Of a DNA stretch of 11,423 bases, positions 1-7,506 are shown piece after piece. The notes under the pieces were generated by a model. It ran no database searches. It was not told the DNA's origin and saw only the letters and a program-made list of their open reading frames with translations. A program made the position numbers and the translations under genes. The DNA is taken from NCBI GenBank assembly GCA_021781255.1, contig JAJXXG010000085.1:1-11423 (forward strand), in the 5' to 3' direction. How positions within the stretch are numbered: the first letter of the stretch is position 1; each line of letters starts with the position of its first letter. The DNA comes from Acidobacteriota bacterium. GTDB taxonomy: Bacteria > Acidobacteriota > Terriglobia > Terriglobales > Acidobacteriaceae.

Positions 1-1
1 C

Positions 2-178
2 AAAGATCGCGAGTTCCAGGAGTTCCTTCGCACTCCCGAAGCACAGCGGATCACACCGACACTTCGCGTTCGCCGCGGCAATGGAAATGATGTGGCGGAG
101 CGGCCTGCACGCAAGCCGGTTTCCTCGGCATCATCGACACCACAAGCACCTGCTTCTGCGGCGGGATCGAAGGCATGA
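2..178 (+). CDS. C-terminal end of an unidentified protein (5' end off window)
   Basis: The frame is open from the left edge and ends in TGA at 176-178, giving the last 58 residues of a protein. The visible part starts as a charged segment (KDREFQEFLRTPEAQR) and ends in a low-complexity tail rich in Ala, Ser and Pro, as is common at the C-terminus of plasmid DNA-binding or maintenance proteins. I do not recognise the family. The call rests on codon composition in keeping with the genes to the right and on the intrinsic terminator 58 bp after the stop, on the same strand. The overlapping minus-strand frame (51-239) has no recognisable content and was left out. A replication, partition or other plasmid backbone gene is possible, but that is only position-based inference. 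Confidence 0.45.
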   Translation, partial: KDREFQEFLRTPEAQRITPTLRVRRGNGNDVAERPARKPVSSASSTPQAPASAAGSKA

Positions 179-235
179 TCCCGCTCCTACATCTGTGGCA
201 GAACCACAGCGGTGCTGCGCACCGGAAGAAGATTG

Positions 236-265
236 ACACTCCATCCCTCGGATGGGCGTGTTTTT
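236..265 (+). terminator. Intrinsic terminator after the upstream gene
   Basis: ACACTCCATCC pairs with GGATGGGCGTGT around a CTC loop, forming a core of six Watson-Crick pairs (241-246 with 250-255). A G-T wobble, a bulged C at 257 and four further pairs extend it. The hairpin runs into TTTTT at 261-265. This is a classical plus-strand Rho-independent terminator. It separates the upstream gene from the conjugation operon. Confidence 0.8.
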
Positions 266-275
266 AACAACGAGC

Positions 276-296
276 GTATGCAGTTGTCTACTGCCT
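276..296 (+). other. Candidate oriT nic region (R388-like TTGTCT/A)
   Basis: The degenerate palindrome copy contains GCGTATGCAGTTGTCTACTGCC. As I recall it, the R388 nic region reads GCGTATTGTCT/ATAGCCC, so both share GCGTAT, then TTGTCT followed by A, then GCC. By analogy the nick would fall between 289 and 290 on the plus strand. The location just upstream of a trwABC-like operon fits oriT. Two points weaken the call. No clear relaxase-binding hairpin lies directly 5' of TTGTCT, and a nick on this strand would send the trw genes into the recipient first, unlike the usual order. Confidence 0.35.
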
Positions 297-359
297 ATCG
301 CTCATTGCTTTAGCGCCAATGCGTATGCAACTGCATACCTGCCGTATGCAGTTGCATAC
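276..359. promoter_or_regulatory. Array of three 16-bp palindromes; operator and possible oriT accessory sites
   Basis: GTATGCAACTGCATAC (323-338) and GTATGCAGTTGCATAC (344-359) each have perfect 7-bp arms around a 2-bp centre and are reverse complements of each other. Their centres are 21 bp apart, two helical turns. A third copy at 276-291 (GTATGCAGTTGTCTAC) matches 14 of 16 positions. The last copy ends 7 bp before the Shine-Dalgarno of the ribbon-helix-helix gene, which is the natural candidate to bind here. In R388, TrwA binds repeated sites in oriT, stimulates nicking and represses the trwABC operon. The same double role is inferred here. I could not pick a convincing -35/-10 pair. Confidence 0.7.
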
Positions 360-376
360 GGCAACGGAGGTATCCC

Positions 377-793
377 ATGCGAACGCTTCACCCCATAGCC
401 ACCAGAACCCTAGAAGATCGTCTCTCGCGCTCTAAGAGCCGTCCCGCAAGATCGCATGTTGCTCAGGCGAGGGTCACGCGGCCTGAACAACTGGAATTGG
501 AAGCAGCAGCTCGCCACGAGGGTAAAGCCCTCAGCGAATGGGCGCGAGACGTTCTTTTGCGCGAAGCGCGTCGGCCTAGCGGCGATGCGGTCTTCACCGA
601 ACTCATCGCTACTCGGATGCTGCTTGTGAACCTGCTCAAGCCCCTCGCGCTTGGTGAAAAAGTTACTGCCGCTTGGATCACCGAAGCCATGACGATGGTG
701 CGGAAGGAGAAGCACAAAGCCGCGCAGGAGGTCATGCAGCAGTACACCCAGCAAGCCGGAAAGGAGACTTCCGATGGCAACCCAGTGGGGTAG
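377..793 (+). CDS. TrwA-like ribbon-helix-helix relaxosome accessory protein
   Basis: This 138-residue, mostly helical basic protein fits the accessory DNA-binding component that loads a relaxase at oriT and autoregulates the operon. Residues 1-27 form an Arg-rich tail. Residues about 28-66 look like a ribbon-helix-helix unit: a short strand (HVAQARVT), a helix (RPEQLELEAAARHEG), then ALSEWARDVLLREA. The C-terminal part (about 72-125) is hydrophobic helix followed by a Lys-rich helix, probably for oligomerisation. The start at 377 is fixed by GGAGG at 366-370, 6 bp upstream. The 3' end overlaps the coupling-protein gene by 20 bp. Gene order and size match R388 trwA (about 120 residues), but sequence identity is likely low, so no symbol is given. 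Confidence 0.75.
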   Translation: MRTLHPIATRTLEDRLSRSKSRPARSHVAQARVTRPEQLELEAAARHEGKALSEWARDVLLREARRPSGDAVFTELIATRMLLVNLLKPLALGEKVTAAWITEAMTMVRKEKHKAAQEVMQQYTQQAGKETSDGNPVG

Positions 794-2831
794 AAAAGAG
801 ACGATCATCTGGCCGCCGCACGTTCCGCTGATGAGTTATTGCGCCATCGCGGGGGCGTTTTTGCTGACGCTGTTCTTTGCCTGGGAGCGATATGCTTTCC
901 AACTCCCGCCGCTTCAGAAGGCGTACATGACGGACTATGCTCGGGCTGGTATTGGTAGAACCTTCCATGCCCACCAGAGCTACCGGCTCCTCTATCTCGG
1001 TGGCCCAAAAGCCAAGCCGCGTCTCGCCATGCCCATCGACTTCGCAGAGGGTGAGTTGACGCTGCCGAATGGCAAACGTATGCCGTTCTTCCTATCCGAA
1101 CTTGCTCGTGCCCAGGGCTATCGTTTCCCGTTTCGCGGCCCCGCACAGAAGCTGGCCGATGCCTCGATGTACCGCTGGCAGCATGATGTCGTTTACGGTG
1201 GTGCCAGCCCTTGGCGGCTATTCTCCGTCAGCATGATCGAGGGCGGACTATGCCTTGCACTCTTGCTTGCTTTGGCAGTTCCGAAAGACATTCGGCGCTT
1301 CAAAGAAATGAAGTATGGCCGCGTCCTTCGCGGCCCTCGAATGCTCGATCCGACCGAGTTCAACAAAGCTCAGAAGGGCGACGGCCTGGGCTTCAAGACG
1401 ACTGAATCCGGTCGCATGATGCGGATTCCGCTTCACAAGGAAGCGCAGCATCTTCAGCTCATGGGCGATACAGGAGTTGGCAAGACGCAGCTCATCATGC
1501 AGTGCCTTCGCCAGATCAGAGGCCGGGGTGATTCTGCCATCGTCTATGACCCGGCGTGTGAATATATTCAGCGATTCTACGACGCCAAGCGCGGGGACAT
1601 CGTGCTCAATCCGCTTGACGCCCGTTGCCCCTACTGGGGACCGGCGCAAGAGCTGGAATCGGAAGATGAAGCCTATGCGATTGCAACGTCTCTGTACGCA
1701 CCGAAGACCGATAAGGTCGATGAGTTCTTCCATGAAACGCCAGCACAAATATTCGCCCACCTATTGAAGCGCGGTCCGACCCCGCACCAGCTTGCCGCAT
1801 GGATGTCGAGCGATACAGAGCTGATGAAGATGGTGGATGGAACGGAGATGGCCTTCTACATAGACAGGAAGGCCGGCCCGCAGCGAGCGGGTGTTCTATC
1901 TTCGCTTGGATTGGTCGCCAAGTCGTTTCGTATGCTGCCAGAGCGTGATGAAAAACGTGCCGTCTGGAATGCGCGGACCTGGTCGAAGAAGCGTGAAGGA
2001 TGGATATTCATTACGTCCCGTCCACCGGAGCGGGACACGCTGCGTCCTCTGCATTCCCTCTGGATTGACCTGCTTGTGATGCGGCTGCTCACCGCTCCGC
2101 AGCCCGGCCAAAAGCCCGTATGGTTCGTCATCGATGAGCTGGCGAGTTTGCAGCGGTTGCCGCAGCTTCATACCGCCATTACGGAGAACAGGAAGTCCAA
2201 GAACCCGCTCATCCTTGGCTTTCAGGGCAAGGCCCAGCTTGAGGTCATCTATGGTCATCTCGCCGAGGTGATGCTGTCCCAGCCAGCCACCAAAATCTTC
2301 ATGAAGACCGCCGAGCCGAAGGCCGCCGAGTGGATATCCGAGGCCATCGGCAAAGTGGAGATCGAGCGGCTCAAGGAGACGAAATTCGACGGTACGCGCT
2401 CCGGTCACAATTTCACCGTCGAGCGTCAGATCGAACCGCTCGTCATGGGCTCCGAGATATCCGGCCTCGATGACAGGCACGCCTATCTCAAGCTGGGTAA
2501 CAGCGTGGCGCGGTTCGCTTTCGAATACATGGACCTGCCGACGCCAACTCCGGGCTTCCTGCCGCGCAAGACCGCTGGTGGACTACGCTTTGACCCGGAT
2601 ACGTTGGAGCGGAACCCGCCTGCGTCCACGCCCGAGCAAGAATCGCCAGAAAAGGAAGACATATCTCCGGCGACCGAGAGCGATGGCCCGCACGATAAGG
2701 AGCGTGCCCCGATTGCATGGCCTACGCCTGCCGCCCTGCAGCAGGCAGAAGTGTTATCACCTACTCTTTCAGAGGACGAAGAGCTGGAAGAAGAGCAGAC
2801 ATTAGGCCCCGCCCTGATACGGGAGACATAG
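774..2831 (+). CDS. TrwB/TraD/VirD4-like type IV coupling protein
   Basis: This 685-residue inner-membrane ATPase would connect the relaxosome to the type IV secretion channel and drive DNA transfer. Two hydrophobic segments (about 19-37 and 152-170) flank a periplasmic region. Walker A is GDTGVGKT at 231-238 and Walker B is WFVIDEL with Asp454-Glu455. Between and after them come the usual family blocks, such as YDPACEYIQRFYD after Walker A and LGFQGKAQLEVIYG after Walker B. It is longer than TrwB (about 507 residues) and closer to TraD in size. The extra length includes a C-terminal tail rich in Pro and Glu that ends in a very acidic run, a candidate for partner docking. The start at 774 has AAGGAG at 761-766. 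The stop lies 3 bp before the relaxase start, consistent with one transcript. Confidence 0.93.
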   Translation: MATQWGRKETIIWPPHVPLMSYCAIAGAFLLTLFFAWERYAFQLPPLQKAYMTDYARAGIGRTFHAHQSYRLLYLGGPKAKPRLAMPIDFAEGELTLPNGKRMPFFLSELARAQGYRFPFRGPAQKLADASMYRWQHDVVYGGASPWRLFSVSMIEGGLCLALLLALAVPKDIRRFKEMKYGRVLRGPRMLDPTEFNKAQKGDGLGFKTTESGRMMRIPLHKEAQHLQLMGDTGVGKTQLIMQCLRQIRGRGDSAIVYDPACEYIQRFYDAKRGDIVLNPLDARCPYWGPAQELESEDEAYAIATSLYAPKTDKVDEFFHETPAQIFAHLLKRGPTPHQLAAWMSSDTELMKMVDGTEMAFYIDRKAGPQRAGVLSSLGLVAKSFRMLPERDEKRAVWNARTWSKKREGWIFITSRPPERDTLRPLHSLWIDLLVMRLLTAPQPGQKPVWFVIDELASLQRLPQLHTAITENRKSKNPLILGFQGKAQLEVIYGHLAEVMLSQPATKIFMKTAEPKAAEWISEAIGKVEIERLKETKFDGTRSGHNFTVERQIEPLVMGSEISGLDDRHAYLKLGNSVARFAFEYMDLPTPTPGFLPRKTAGGLRFDPDTLERNPPASTPEQESPEKEDISPATESDGPHDKERAPIAWPTPAALQQAEVLSPTLSEDEELEEEQTLGPALIRET

Positions 2832-2834
2832 GCC

Positions 2835-5800
2835 ATGCTCGACATCTCCAAACCATTGAACGCGTCCCAGGCGCAGACGTATCACAAGCTCGATTACACC
2901 TCTCCGACGCAGAGCTACTATGCTCAAGGCGATCAGGTGAAGGGTGAATGGCAGGGCAAATTGGTCGAGTCGATGGGCGTCTCCGGAGAAGTATCCGCAC
3001 TGGAGTTCTCCCGTCTCACGGAAGGCCGACATCCTGTGACCGGCGAGCAGATGGTGCGCCATCGCATCGCTACTGAATACACCAACCCAGATCGCTCCAC
3101 GACGAAGGCCGTGGCTCACCGTGCCGGGTGGGATGCGATGTTTGCACCCGCGAAGTCTGTTTCGTTGACGGCGCTGGTGGGCGGCGATGATCGTATCCGC
3201 GAGGCCCATCGTGCGGCGGTCACAGTTGCGTTGGATGAGTTGGAGAAGTACACCCACGCGCGTCTTGGCGGAAATAAACCCGCCGAACAAACTGGCAGAT
3301 TCCTGGCCGCGAAATTCGAGCATGACACCGCCCGTCCGGTCGATGGCTACGCTGCTCCGCAACTCCACACACATGCCGTCATCTTCAACGTGACGCAACG
3401 CGCAGACGGGACGACGCGAGCCTTGCAGGAGCAACCGTTCTTTGAAAGCCAGAACTTCGTCACGGCGGTCTATCAGTCGGAGTTGATGTATCGGCTGCGC
3501 TCGCTGGGCTATGAGATCGAGCCAGGCGAAAGCGGCGCTCCCGAGATCAAGTCGTACTCCGCCGATTACCTGAAAGCCTCCAGCCAACGCCGCGAGAAGA
3601 TCAAGGAAGAGATGGAAAAGCGCGGCGTCTCCGGGCCCGAAGCGGCGGAGATCGCGGCGCGTTCCACTCGCGAGAAGAAGCATACGATGACGCCTGCCGA
3701 GGTCTTGGCGGCGCATCGGGAGCTTGCCGCCGAGTACGGCAACCAGCCGCAGCGCGTCGTGGTTGAAGCCCGCGAACGGGCGCAGACGATGGGCCATAAC
3801 CCCGACCGCGTCGCTCATGCGCGGGAGGCCGTGACCTACGCTCGCAGCAGCTTGTATGAGCGCGAGGCCGTACTGGATGAGCGTCTTTTACTCCGTGATG
3901 CATTGCGCCGTGGCATGGGAAATACCACCTATCCCCAGGTCCGCGCCGAATTCGAGGCACGGCATCAGCGTGGCGATTTCCTCTCGGTGGAATCCCACAA
4001 ACATGCCTCCAGTCCCCGCTTCACCACGCCGGAAACCATCGCCGCCGAACGCGCCAATATCGACTACGTTCGCGCCGCCAAGAACACCGTCCAGCCGATC
4101 ATGAGTGCCGAAGACGCACAGCGTCAGGCACAATCGCGCGACTTCCTGAATGACTCTCAAAAGCGCGTCATTGAAGAGGTGTTGAACTCGCCCGACCGTA
4201 TCCACGGGTTGCAGGGGCGGGCAGGATCAGGTAAGACCTCAGTGCTCTCTTCCATCCGCGAGGGCGCAGAAAAGAATGGATTCATCGTCGAGGGATTTGC
4301 GCCAACATCTCGCGCAGCGGCGCAACTCCGTGAGGCTGGTATCGACGCCTCCACATTGCAGAGCTTCCTTGCGCGGAAGACAGACCTGTCCCATGAGCAG
4401 CAGCCGCGCCACCTTTATATGCTCGATGAGTCGAGTCTTGCCAGCACCAAACAGATGCGCGACTTCCTGCAGAAATTGCAACCGCAGGACCGTGTGCTGG
4501 TCATCGGTGACACCGCGCAACATCAAGGTGTAGACGCCGGTCGCCCGTTCCAACAGATGCAGGAAGCCGGGATGCGGACCGCCCAGCTTGATCGCATCGT
4601 GAGACAGAAAGATCCTGCACTCCTGAAGGCCGTCGAGCACCTTGCAAAGAATGAAACCCAGCAAGGCATTACCTTGCTTCAGGAGCAGGGCCGCATCACC
4701 GAGCTGCCGGACCGGCGTGACCGCATCGCTGCTATCGCAAAGGATTATGCGGCCAGGCCGGAGAACACCCTCGTCGTCTCCCCAGACAACAAGAGTCGTC
4801 AGGAGATCAACGAGGCCATCCGCGCTGAGTTATTGCAGACCGGAAAGCTGAAAGATGATGGGAAAGTCTTTCGCACGCTGTCTCATCGTTCCGATATGAC
4901 AGGAGCGGATCGTACCTGGGCGGCACGGTACAACGTCGACGACGTGGTGCAGTACAACACTGGCAGCAAGGAGTTGGGCATCGAGCGCGGTAGCCTCACT
5001 ACGGTCAAGGCTGTCGATGCGAAGGCAAATCTACTGACGGTGGAGCGTGCCGATGGAGAAGTTATTGCCTACGATCCGCGACGCCTACGAGGTGTGAATG
5101 TCTTCTGCGAGCAGGAGCGCCAGTTCGCCACAGGCGACCGCATCCAGTTCACCGGGTCGCTGAAAGAGTTGAGCGTTGCCAACCGCGACCTTGCCACCAT
5201 CGAACGGATCGAAAACGGACGCATGACGGTACGGATGGACGGCAAGGAAAAGCGCACGCTCACTTTCGATACCGAAAAGGTCCGGCAGTACGACCATGGC
5301 TATGCCGTCACCTCGCATAGCTCGCAGGGCCTTACTTCAGAGCGTGTGCTGGCTCATTTCGATACCGAGGGGCCACGCGGGTTGGTGAACACGCGGCTTG
5401 CATATGTCGCCATTTCGCGAGCGTCGCACGACGCCCAAATCTATACCAACGATGCCGCGCGTTTAGGCAAGCGGCTCGCGACCGATATCTCGAAGACAGC
5501 AGCCATCGACCTCTCTGAATCCCCGAAGAAGAACGAGGTGGAGCGTGCCGTCTCCGCCTTCCGTGAGAGCGATCCCGCCACCGCTACGACCATCCTCCAG
5601 CAGGATGGTCGTGTCCACGAGTACGCCAGTGCGGAGCACCGCGTTGCCGCCGTTGCCCTCGCCTATGCTTCGCGCCAGGACCGCGCCATGGTCGTTGCGC
5701 CGGATGCGACAGAGCGCAAGGAACTGACATCGCTTATCCGCGATGAGCTTCGCCAGCAAGGACGCCTCTCTCCCGATAGTCATGCGCTGCCCGTCTGGGT

Positions 5801-6491
5801 CGAACAGCACTTCGGCAATCCACGCCTCGCCGCCAACTATGCTGTCGGCGACAAGATTCATTACAGAGCCGGAAGCCCAGAGCATGGCATCGTGGATAAC
5901 AGTACCGCGACAGTGTTGGCCGTCGATGCGAGAGCCAATCGCCTGACCATTGGGATGCGAGATGGCAATGAGGCCGGCTACAACCCGGCACTGCTGAAGA
6001 AGCTCACCATCCAAAGCCATGTCTTTCGCGAGGAGATGCGCGATATCTCTGAAGGGGAGCGCATCCGCTTGACGGCCAGCGCACGGGAGTTCCAGCTACA
6101 CAAGGGAGATTTCGCCACCGTCGAGCGTATCGGCGAAGATCGTTCATTAACCGTGCGCAGCGATCAGGGCAAGTCGGTTGCGCTCTCCGAAGAACAATCC
6201 CACAACATCGAGTATGGCTACGCTGCCGACCGGATGCCGCCGCGTGGCGTGGATCGCGTCATCGTGAGTGGCGAGACCCAGCAGCTTGCCACCATGCACA
6301 AGGACTTTGCAAGGCTCTCCGGGCAAACACGCGACCTCGCCATCTACACTTCGGATGGTCAAGGGCTGGCTCAGGAAAGGGCTATGAAGGGAGTCGAAGT
6401 CAGAACTCCGGGAAAACAGAGCGAGATGAACCTCAATGTCTCTATACCGGCACCGGAAATTGCGGTGGAAGGGTTCAGCCGTGGACGGTGA
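2835..6491 (+). CDS. MobF (TrwC/TraI-like) conjugative relaxase-helicase
   Basis: This 1218-residue protein would nick oriT, stay covalently bound to the 5' end and unwind the plasmid. Residues 1-about 300 form the TrwC relaxase domain. Candidate catalytic tyrosines are Y16, Y21, Y28 and Y29. The metal triad is H163 (HDTARPVDG) with H178 and H180 (LHTHAV). A coiled, charged linker (about 245-400) leads to a RecD-like superfamily 1 helicase: Walker A GRAGSGKT 461-468, Walker B LDES with D531-E532, motif III-like GDTAQHQGVD, GYAVTSHSSQG at 822-832 and AYVAISRASH. Residues about 900-1190 repeat the region 594-890 in degenerate form, with GYAADRMPPRG at 1128-1138 replacing the SHSSQG motif. The start ATG follows GGGAG at 2821-2825. 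A hairpin terminator lies 17 bp after the stop. Confidence 0.95.
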   Translation: MLDISKPLNASQAQTYHKLDYTSPTQSYYAQGDQVKGEWQGKLVESMGVSGEVSALEFSRLTEGRHPVTGEQMVRHRIATEYTNPDRSTTKAVAHRAGWDAMFAPAKSVSLTALVGGDDRIREAHRAAVTVALDELEKYTHARLGGNKPAEQTGRFLAAKFEHDTARPVDGYAAPQLHTHAVIFNVTQRADGTTRALQEQPFFESQNFVTAVYQSELMYRLRSLGYEIEPGESGAPEIKSYSADYLKASSQRREKIKEEMEKRGVSGPEAAEIAARSTREKKHTMTPAEVLAAHRELAAEYGNQPQRVVVEARERAQTMGHNPDRVAHAREAVTYARSSLYEREAVLDERLLLRDALRRGMGNTTYPQVRAEFEARHQRGDFLSVESHKHASSPRFTTPETIAAERANIDYVRAAKNTVQPIMSAEDAQRQAQSRDFLNDSQKRVIEEVLNSPDRIHGLQGRAGSGKTSVLSSIREGAEKNGFIVEGFAPTSRAAAQLREAGIDASTLQSFLARKTDLSHEQQPRHLYMLDESSLASTKQMRDFLQKLQPQDRVLVIGDTAQHQGVDAGRPFQQMQEAGMRTAQLDRIVRQKDPALLKAVEHLAKNETQQGITLLQEQGRITELPDRRDRIAAIAKDYAARPENTLVVSPDNKSRQEINEAIRAELLQTGKLKDDGKVFRTLSHRSDMTGADRTWAARYNVDDVVQYNTGSKELGIERGSLTTVKAVDAKANLLTVERADGEVIAYDPRRLRGVNVFCEQERQFATGDRIQFTGSLKELSVANRDLATIERIENGRMTVRMDGKEKRTLTFDTEKVRQYDHGYAVTSHSSQGLTSERVLAHFDTEGPRGLVNTRLAYVAISRASHDAQIYTNDAARLGKRLATDISKTAAIDLSESPKKNEVERAVSAFRESDPATATTILQQDGRVHEYASAEHRVAAVALAYASRQDRAMVVAPDATERKELTSLIRDELRQQGRLSPDSHALPVWVEQHFGNPRLAANYAVGDKIHYRAGSPEHGIVDNSTATVLAVDARANRLTIGMRDGNEAGYNPALLKKLTIQSHVFREEMRDISEGERIRLTASAREFQLHKGDFATVERIGEDRSLTVRSDQGKSVALSEEQSHNIEYGYAADRMPPRGVDRVIVSGETQQLATMHKDFARLSGQTRDLAIYTSDGQGLAQERAMKGVEVRTPGKQSEMNLNVSIPAPEIAVEGFSRGR
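4614..6370 (+). repeat. Internal tandem duplication within the relaxase helicase region
   Basis: Translated copy A spans about residues 594-890 and copy B about 900-1180. Matching landmarks appear in the same order: LLQEQGRITEL with ILQQDGRVHEY; TLVVSPDNKSRQEI with AMVVAPDATERKEL; KAVDAKANLLTVERADG with LAVDARANRLTIGMRDG; ANRDLATIERI with HKGDFATVERI; HGYAVTSHSSQG with YGYAADRMPPRG; DAQIYTND with DLAIYTSD. The offset is close to 306 residues throughout. Copy B has no Walker A or B and has lost the SHSSQG helicase motif, so it is probably structural or DNA-binding. Confidence 0.85.
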
Positions 6492-6507
6492 ACATTATGA
6501 GCACAAT

Positions 6508-6535
6508 AAAACGGGAGCCTCTCGGCCCCCGTTTT
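6508..6535. terminator. Bidirectional intrinsic terminator after the relaxase
   Basis: AAAACGGG (6508-6515) pairs with CCCGTTTT (6528-6535). An A/C mismatch and a further GCC/GGC pairing surround a TCTC loop. The outer A-T pairs give a T-tract on both strands. The hairpin begins 17 bp after the relaxase stop. It separates the transfer operon from the cargo genes. Confidence 0.85.
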
Positions 6536-6586
6536 CGTTCCGTTGCCCCGGCCATGTGCCTTTCGGCAGGGATGGTTCCGGCAGCG

Positions 6587-6625
6587 TTCTTAATAAGAAT
6601 ACCCCCTGTTGACGGAGCCGTCAAC
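6587..6625. promoter_or_regulatory. Two palindromes upstream of the Abi-like gene; candidate operator
   Basis: TTCTTAATAAGAA (6587-6599) has 6-bp arms around one A. GTTGACGGAGCCGTCAAC (6608-6625) has perfect 8-bp arms around AG and contains TTGACG, a possible -35 element. No good -10 follows at 17 bp (only GATGCT-like sequence near 6633), so the promoter is uncertain. The second palindrome ends 22 bp before the ATG of the Abi-like gene. It could be a repressor site or part of a structured leader RNA. Confidence 0.45.
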
Positions 6626-6647
6626 AAGACCGGATGCTGAATAAAAG

Positions 6648-7367
6648 ATGTCCTCAAAATCATACAGCGTCGAATTCCTGGCCGACTTGGATCGCACACT
6701 GACCCGTGCCCGAATCTTCCGCTACCTCGCTGCAGCCAATGGCGATCTCACGCGAGCGCTTGCGCTCTATGAAACCAATATCGCCGTCTCGGAAGCTCTT
6801 TTCGGCGTGCTTCACAACGTAGAAATTGCTATCCGAAATAGCCTGCATGATGCACTGAGCAATGGCACTGGGATGCAGGACTGGTACCGAAACAATCTTG
6901 CGCTGCCGTTTCCCACTGTGCCCAGGCTGATCTTCACCAGACCGATGCAGAAGATGATCGAAAAGGCGCGGCGTAACGTGGGCACTCCTGCTCCCGTCGG
7001 CAAGCTCATCGCGGAATTGACCTTTGGCTTCTGGCCATTTCTCATATCCGGTCAATATCACGATCTCTGGTCGGTCTGTTCGCATCACGCGTTTCCTCAT
7101 GCGCGCGTGCCGCGTTCCCGTGTGCATACTCGCTTGGAAACGATTCAGCGGCTCCGCAACAGAATCGCCCATCACGAACCCATCCTGACTAACCAGAACA
7201 TGCTCTCTACCGGTCATGTCGCGCAGCCGAAGATCACTTTGCCGGAGATACTGGAGTGCATCCGGTGGATTTCACCTGCAACCGCAGACTGGGTACGGGA
7301 TACGACTCGCTACGACCGCGCACAGGCACTGTTGGCAGAGCTGGCATCGAGTGGAGTCGTGCTCTAA
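6648..7367 (+). CDS. Abi-like (Abi_2/AbiF-type) HEPN family protein, probable abortive-infection RNase
   Basis: This 239-residue protein resembles the Abi family (AbiD/AbiF, Pfam Abi_2). Members are thought to cut RNA through a HEPN fold and arrest phage-infected cells. Visible features are an N-terminal helical part, NVEIAIRNSLHDAL at 57-70 (the E..R-N block of the family), GKLIAELTFGFWPFL at 118-132, and RLRNRIAHHEPI at 168-179. That last block contains the HEPN-type R-x4-H signature (R170, H175). The ATG at 6648 is the first start after an in-frame TAA at 6642 and has no good Shine-Dalgarno, so expression may be weak or depend on the leader. No protein antitoxin gene lies beside it. It stands alone between the transfer-operon terminator and a convergent gene. 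The family call is by motif recognition and RNase activity is inferred. Confidence 0.75.
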   Translation: MSSKSYSVEFLADLDRTLTRARIFRYLAAANGDLTRALALYETNIAVSEALFGVLHNVEIAIRNSLHDALSNGTGMQDWYRNNLALPFPTVPRLIFTRPMQKMIEKARRNVGTPAPVGKLIAELTFGFWPFLISGQYHDLWSVCSHHAFPHARVPRSRVHTRLETIQRLRNRIAHHEPILTNQNMLSTGHVAQPKITLPEILECIRWISPATADWVRDTTRYDRAQALLAELASSGVVL

Positions 7368-7410
7368 CTTGCAGCCGTTGACTCCCGAAGAGCGAGAATC
7401 AGAAATTCTG

Positions 7411-7456
7411 TTAGTCTCATTAGTCGCACCACTGGCGCGACTAATTAAACGCGTTT
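7411..7456. repeat. Nested inverted repeats between convergent genes
   Basis: ATTAGTCGC (7419-7427) pairs perfectly with GCGACTAAT (7437-7445) around a 9-bp loop. A further TTAGTC lies at 7411-7416, directly repeated with the left arm. The 10-bp palindrome AAACGCGTTT follows at 7447-7456. Neither strand shows a T-tract after the stem, so this is not a classical intrinsic terminator. It could still attenuate transcription from both sides or be a recombination or protein-binding site. Confidence 0.5.
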
Positions 7457-7506
7457 AGCTGCCGGGAAAGGGCACGACAGATAGCGGAGTCGAATCCTGG
7501 GAGATG

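Noticed and set aside
51..239. Minus-strand open frame of 62 codons at the left edge
   Set aside because: The composition is Cys/His/Arg-rich and unlike the neighbours, and it conflicts with the plus-strand gene end and its terminator.
1896..2480. Minus-strand open frame of 194 codons
   Set aside because: It is antisense to the Walker B region of the coupling protein and has no domain or ribosome-binding site to support it.
2802..3818. Minus-strand open frame of 338 codons
   Set aside because: It is antisense to the relaxase domain of the MobF gene, whose motifs are clear. Long antisense frames are common in GC-rich coding sequence.
7480..7500. tRNA 3'-end-like sequence (GGAGTCGAATCCTGGG)
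   Set aside because: It resembles a T-arm, but no acceptor, D-arm or anticodon arm could be folded upstream, so it is not called as a tRNA or tRNA remnant.
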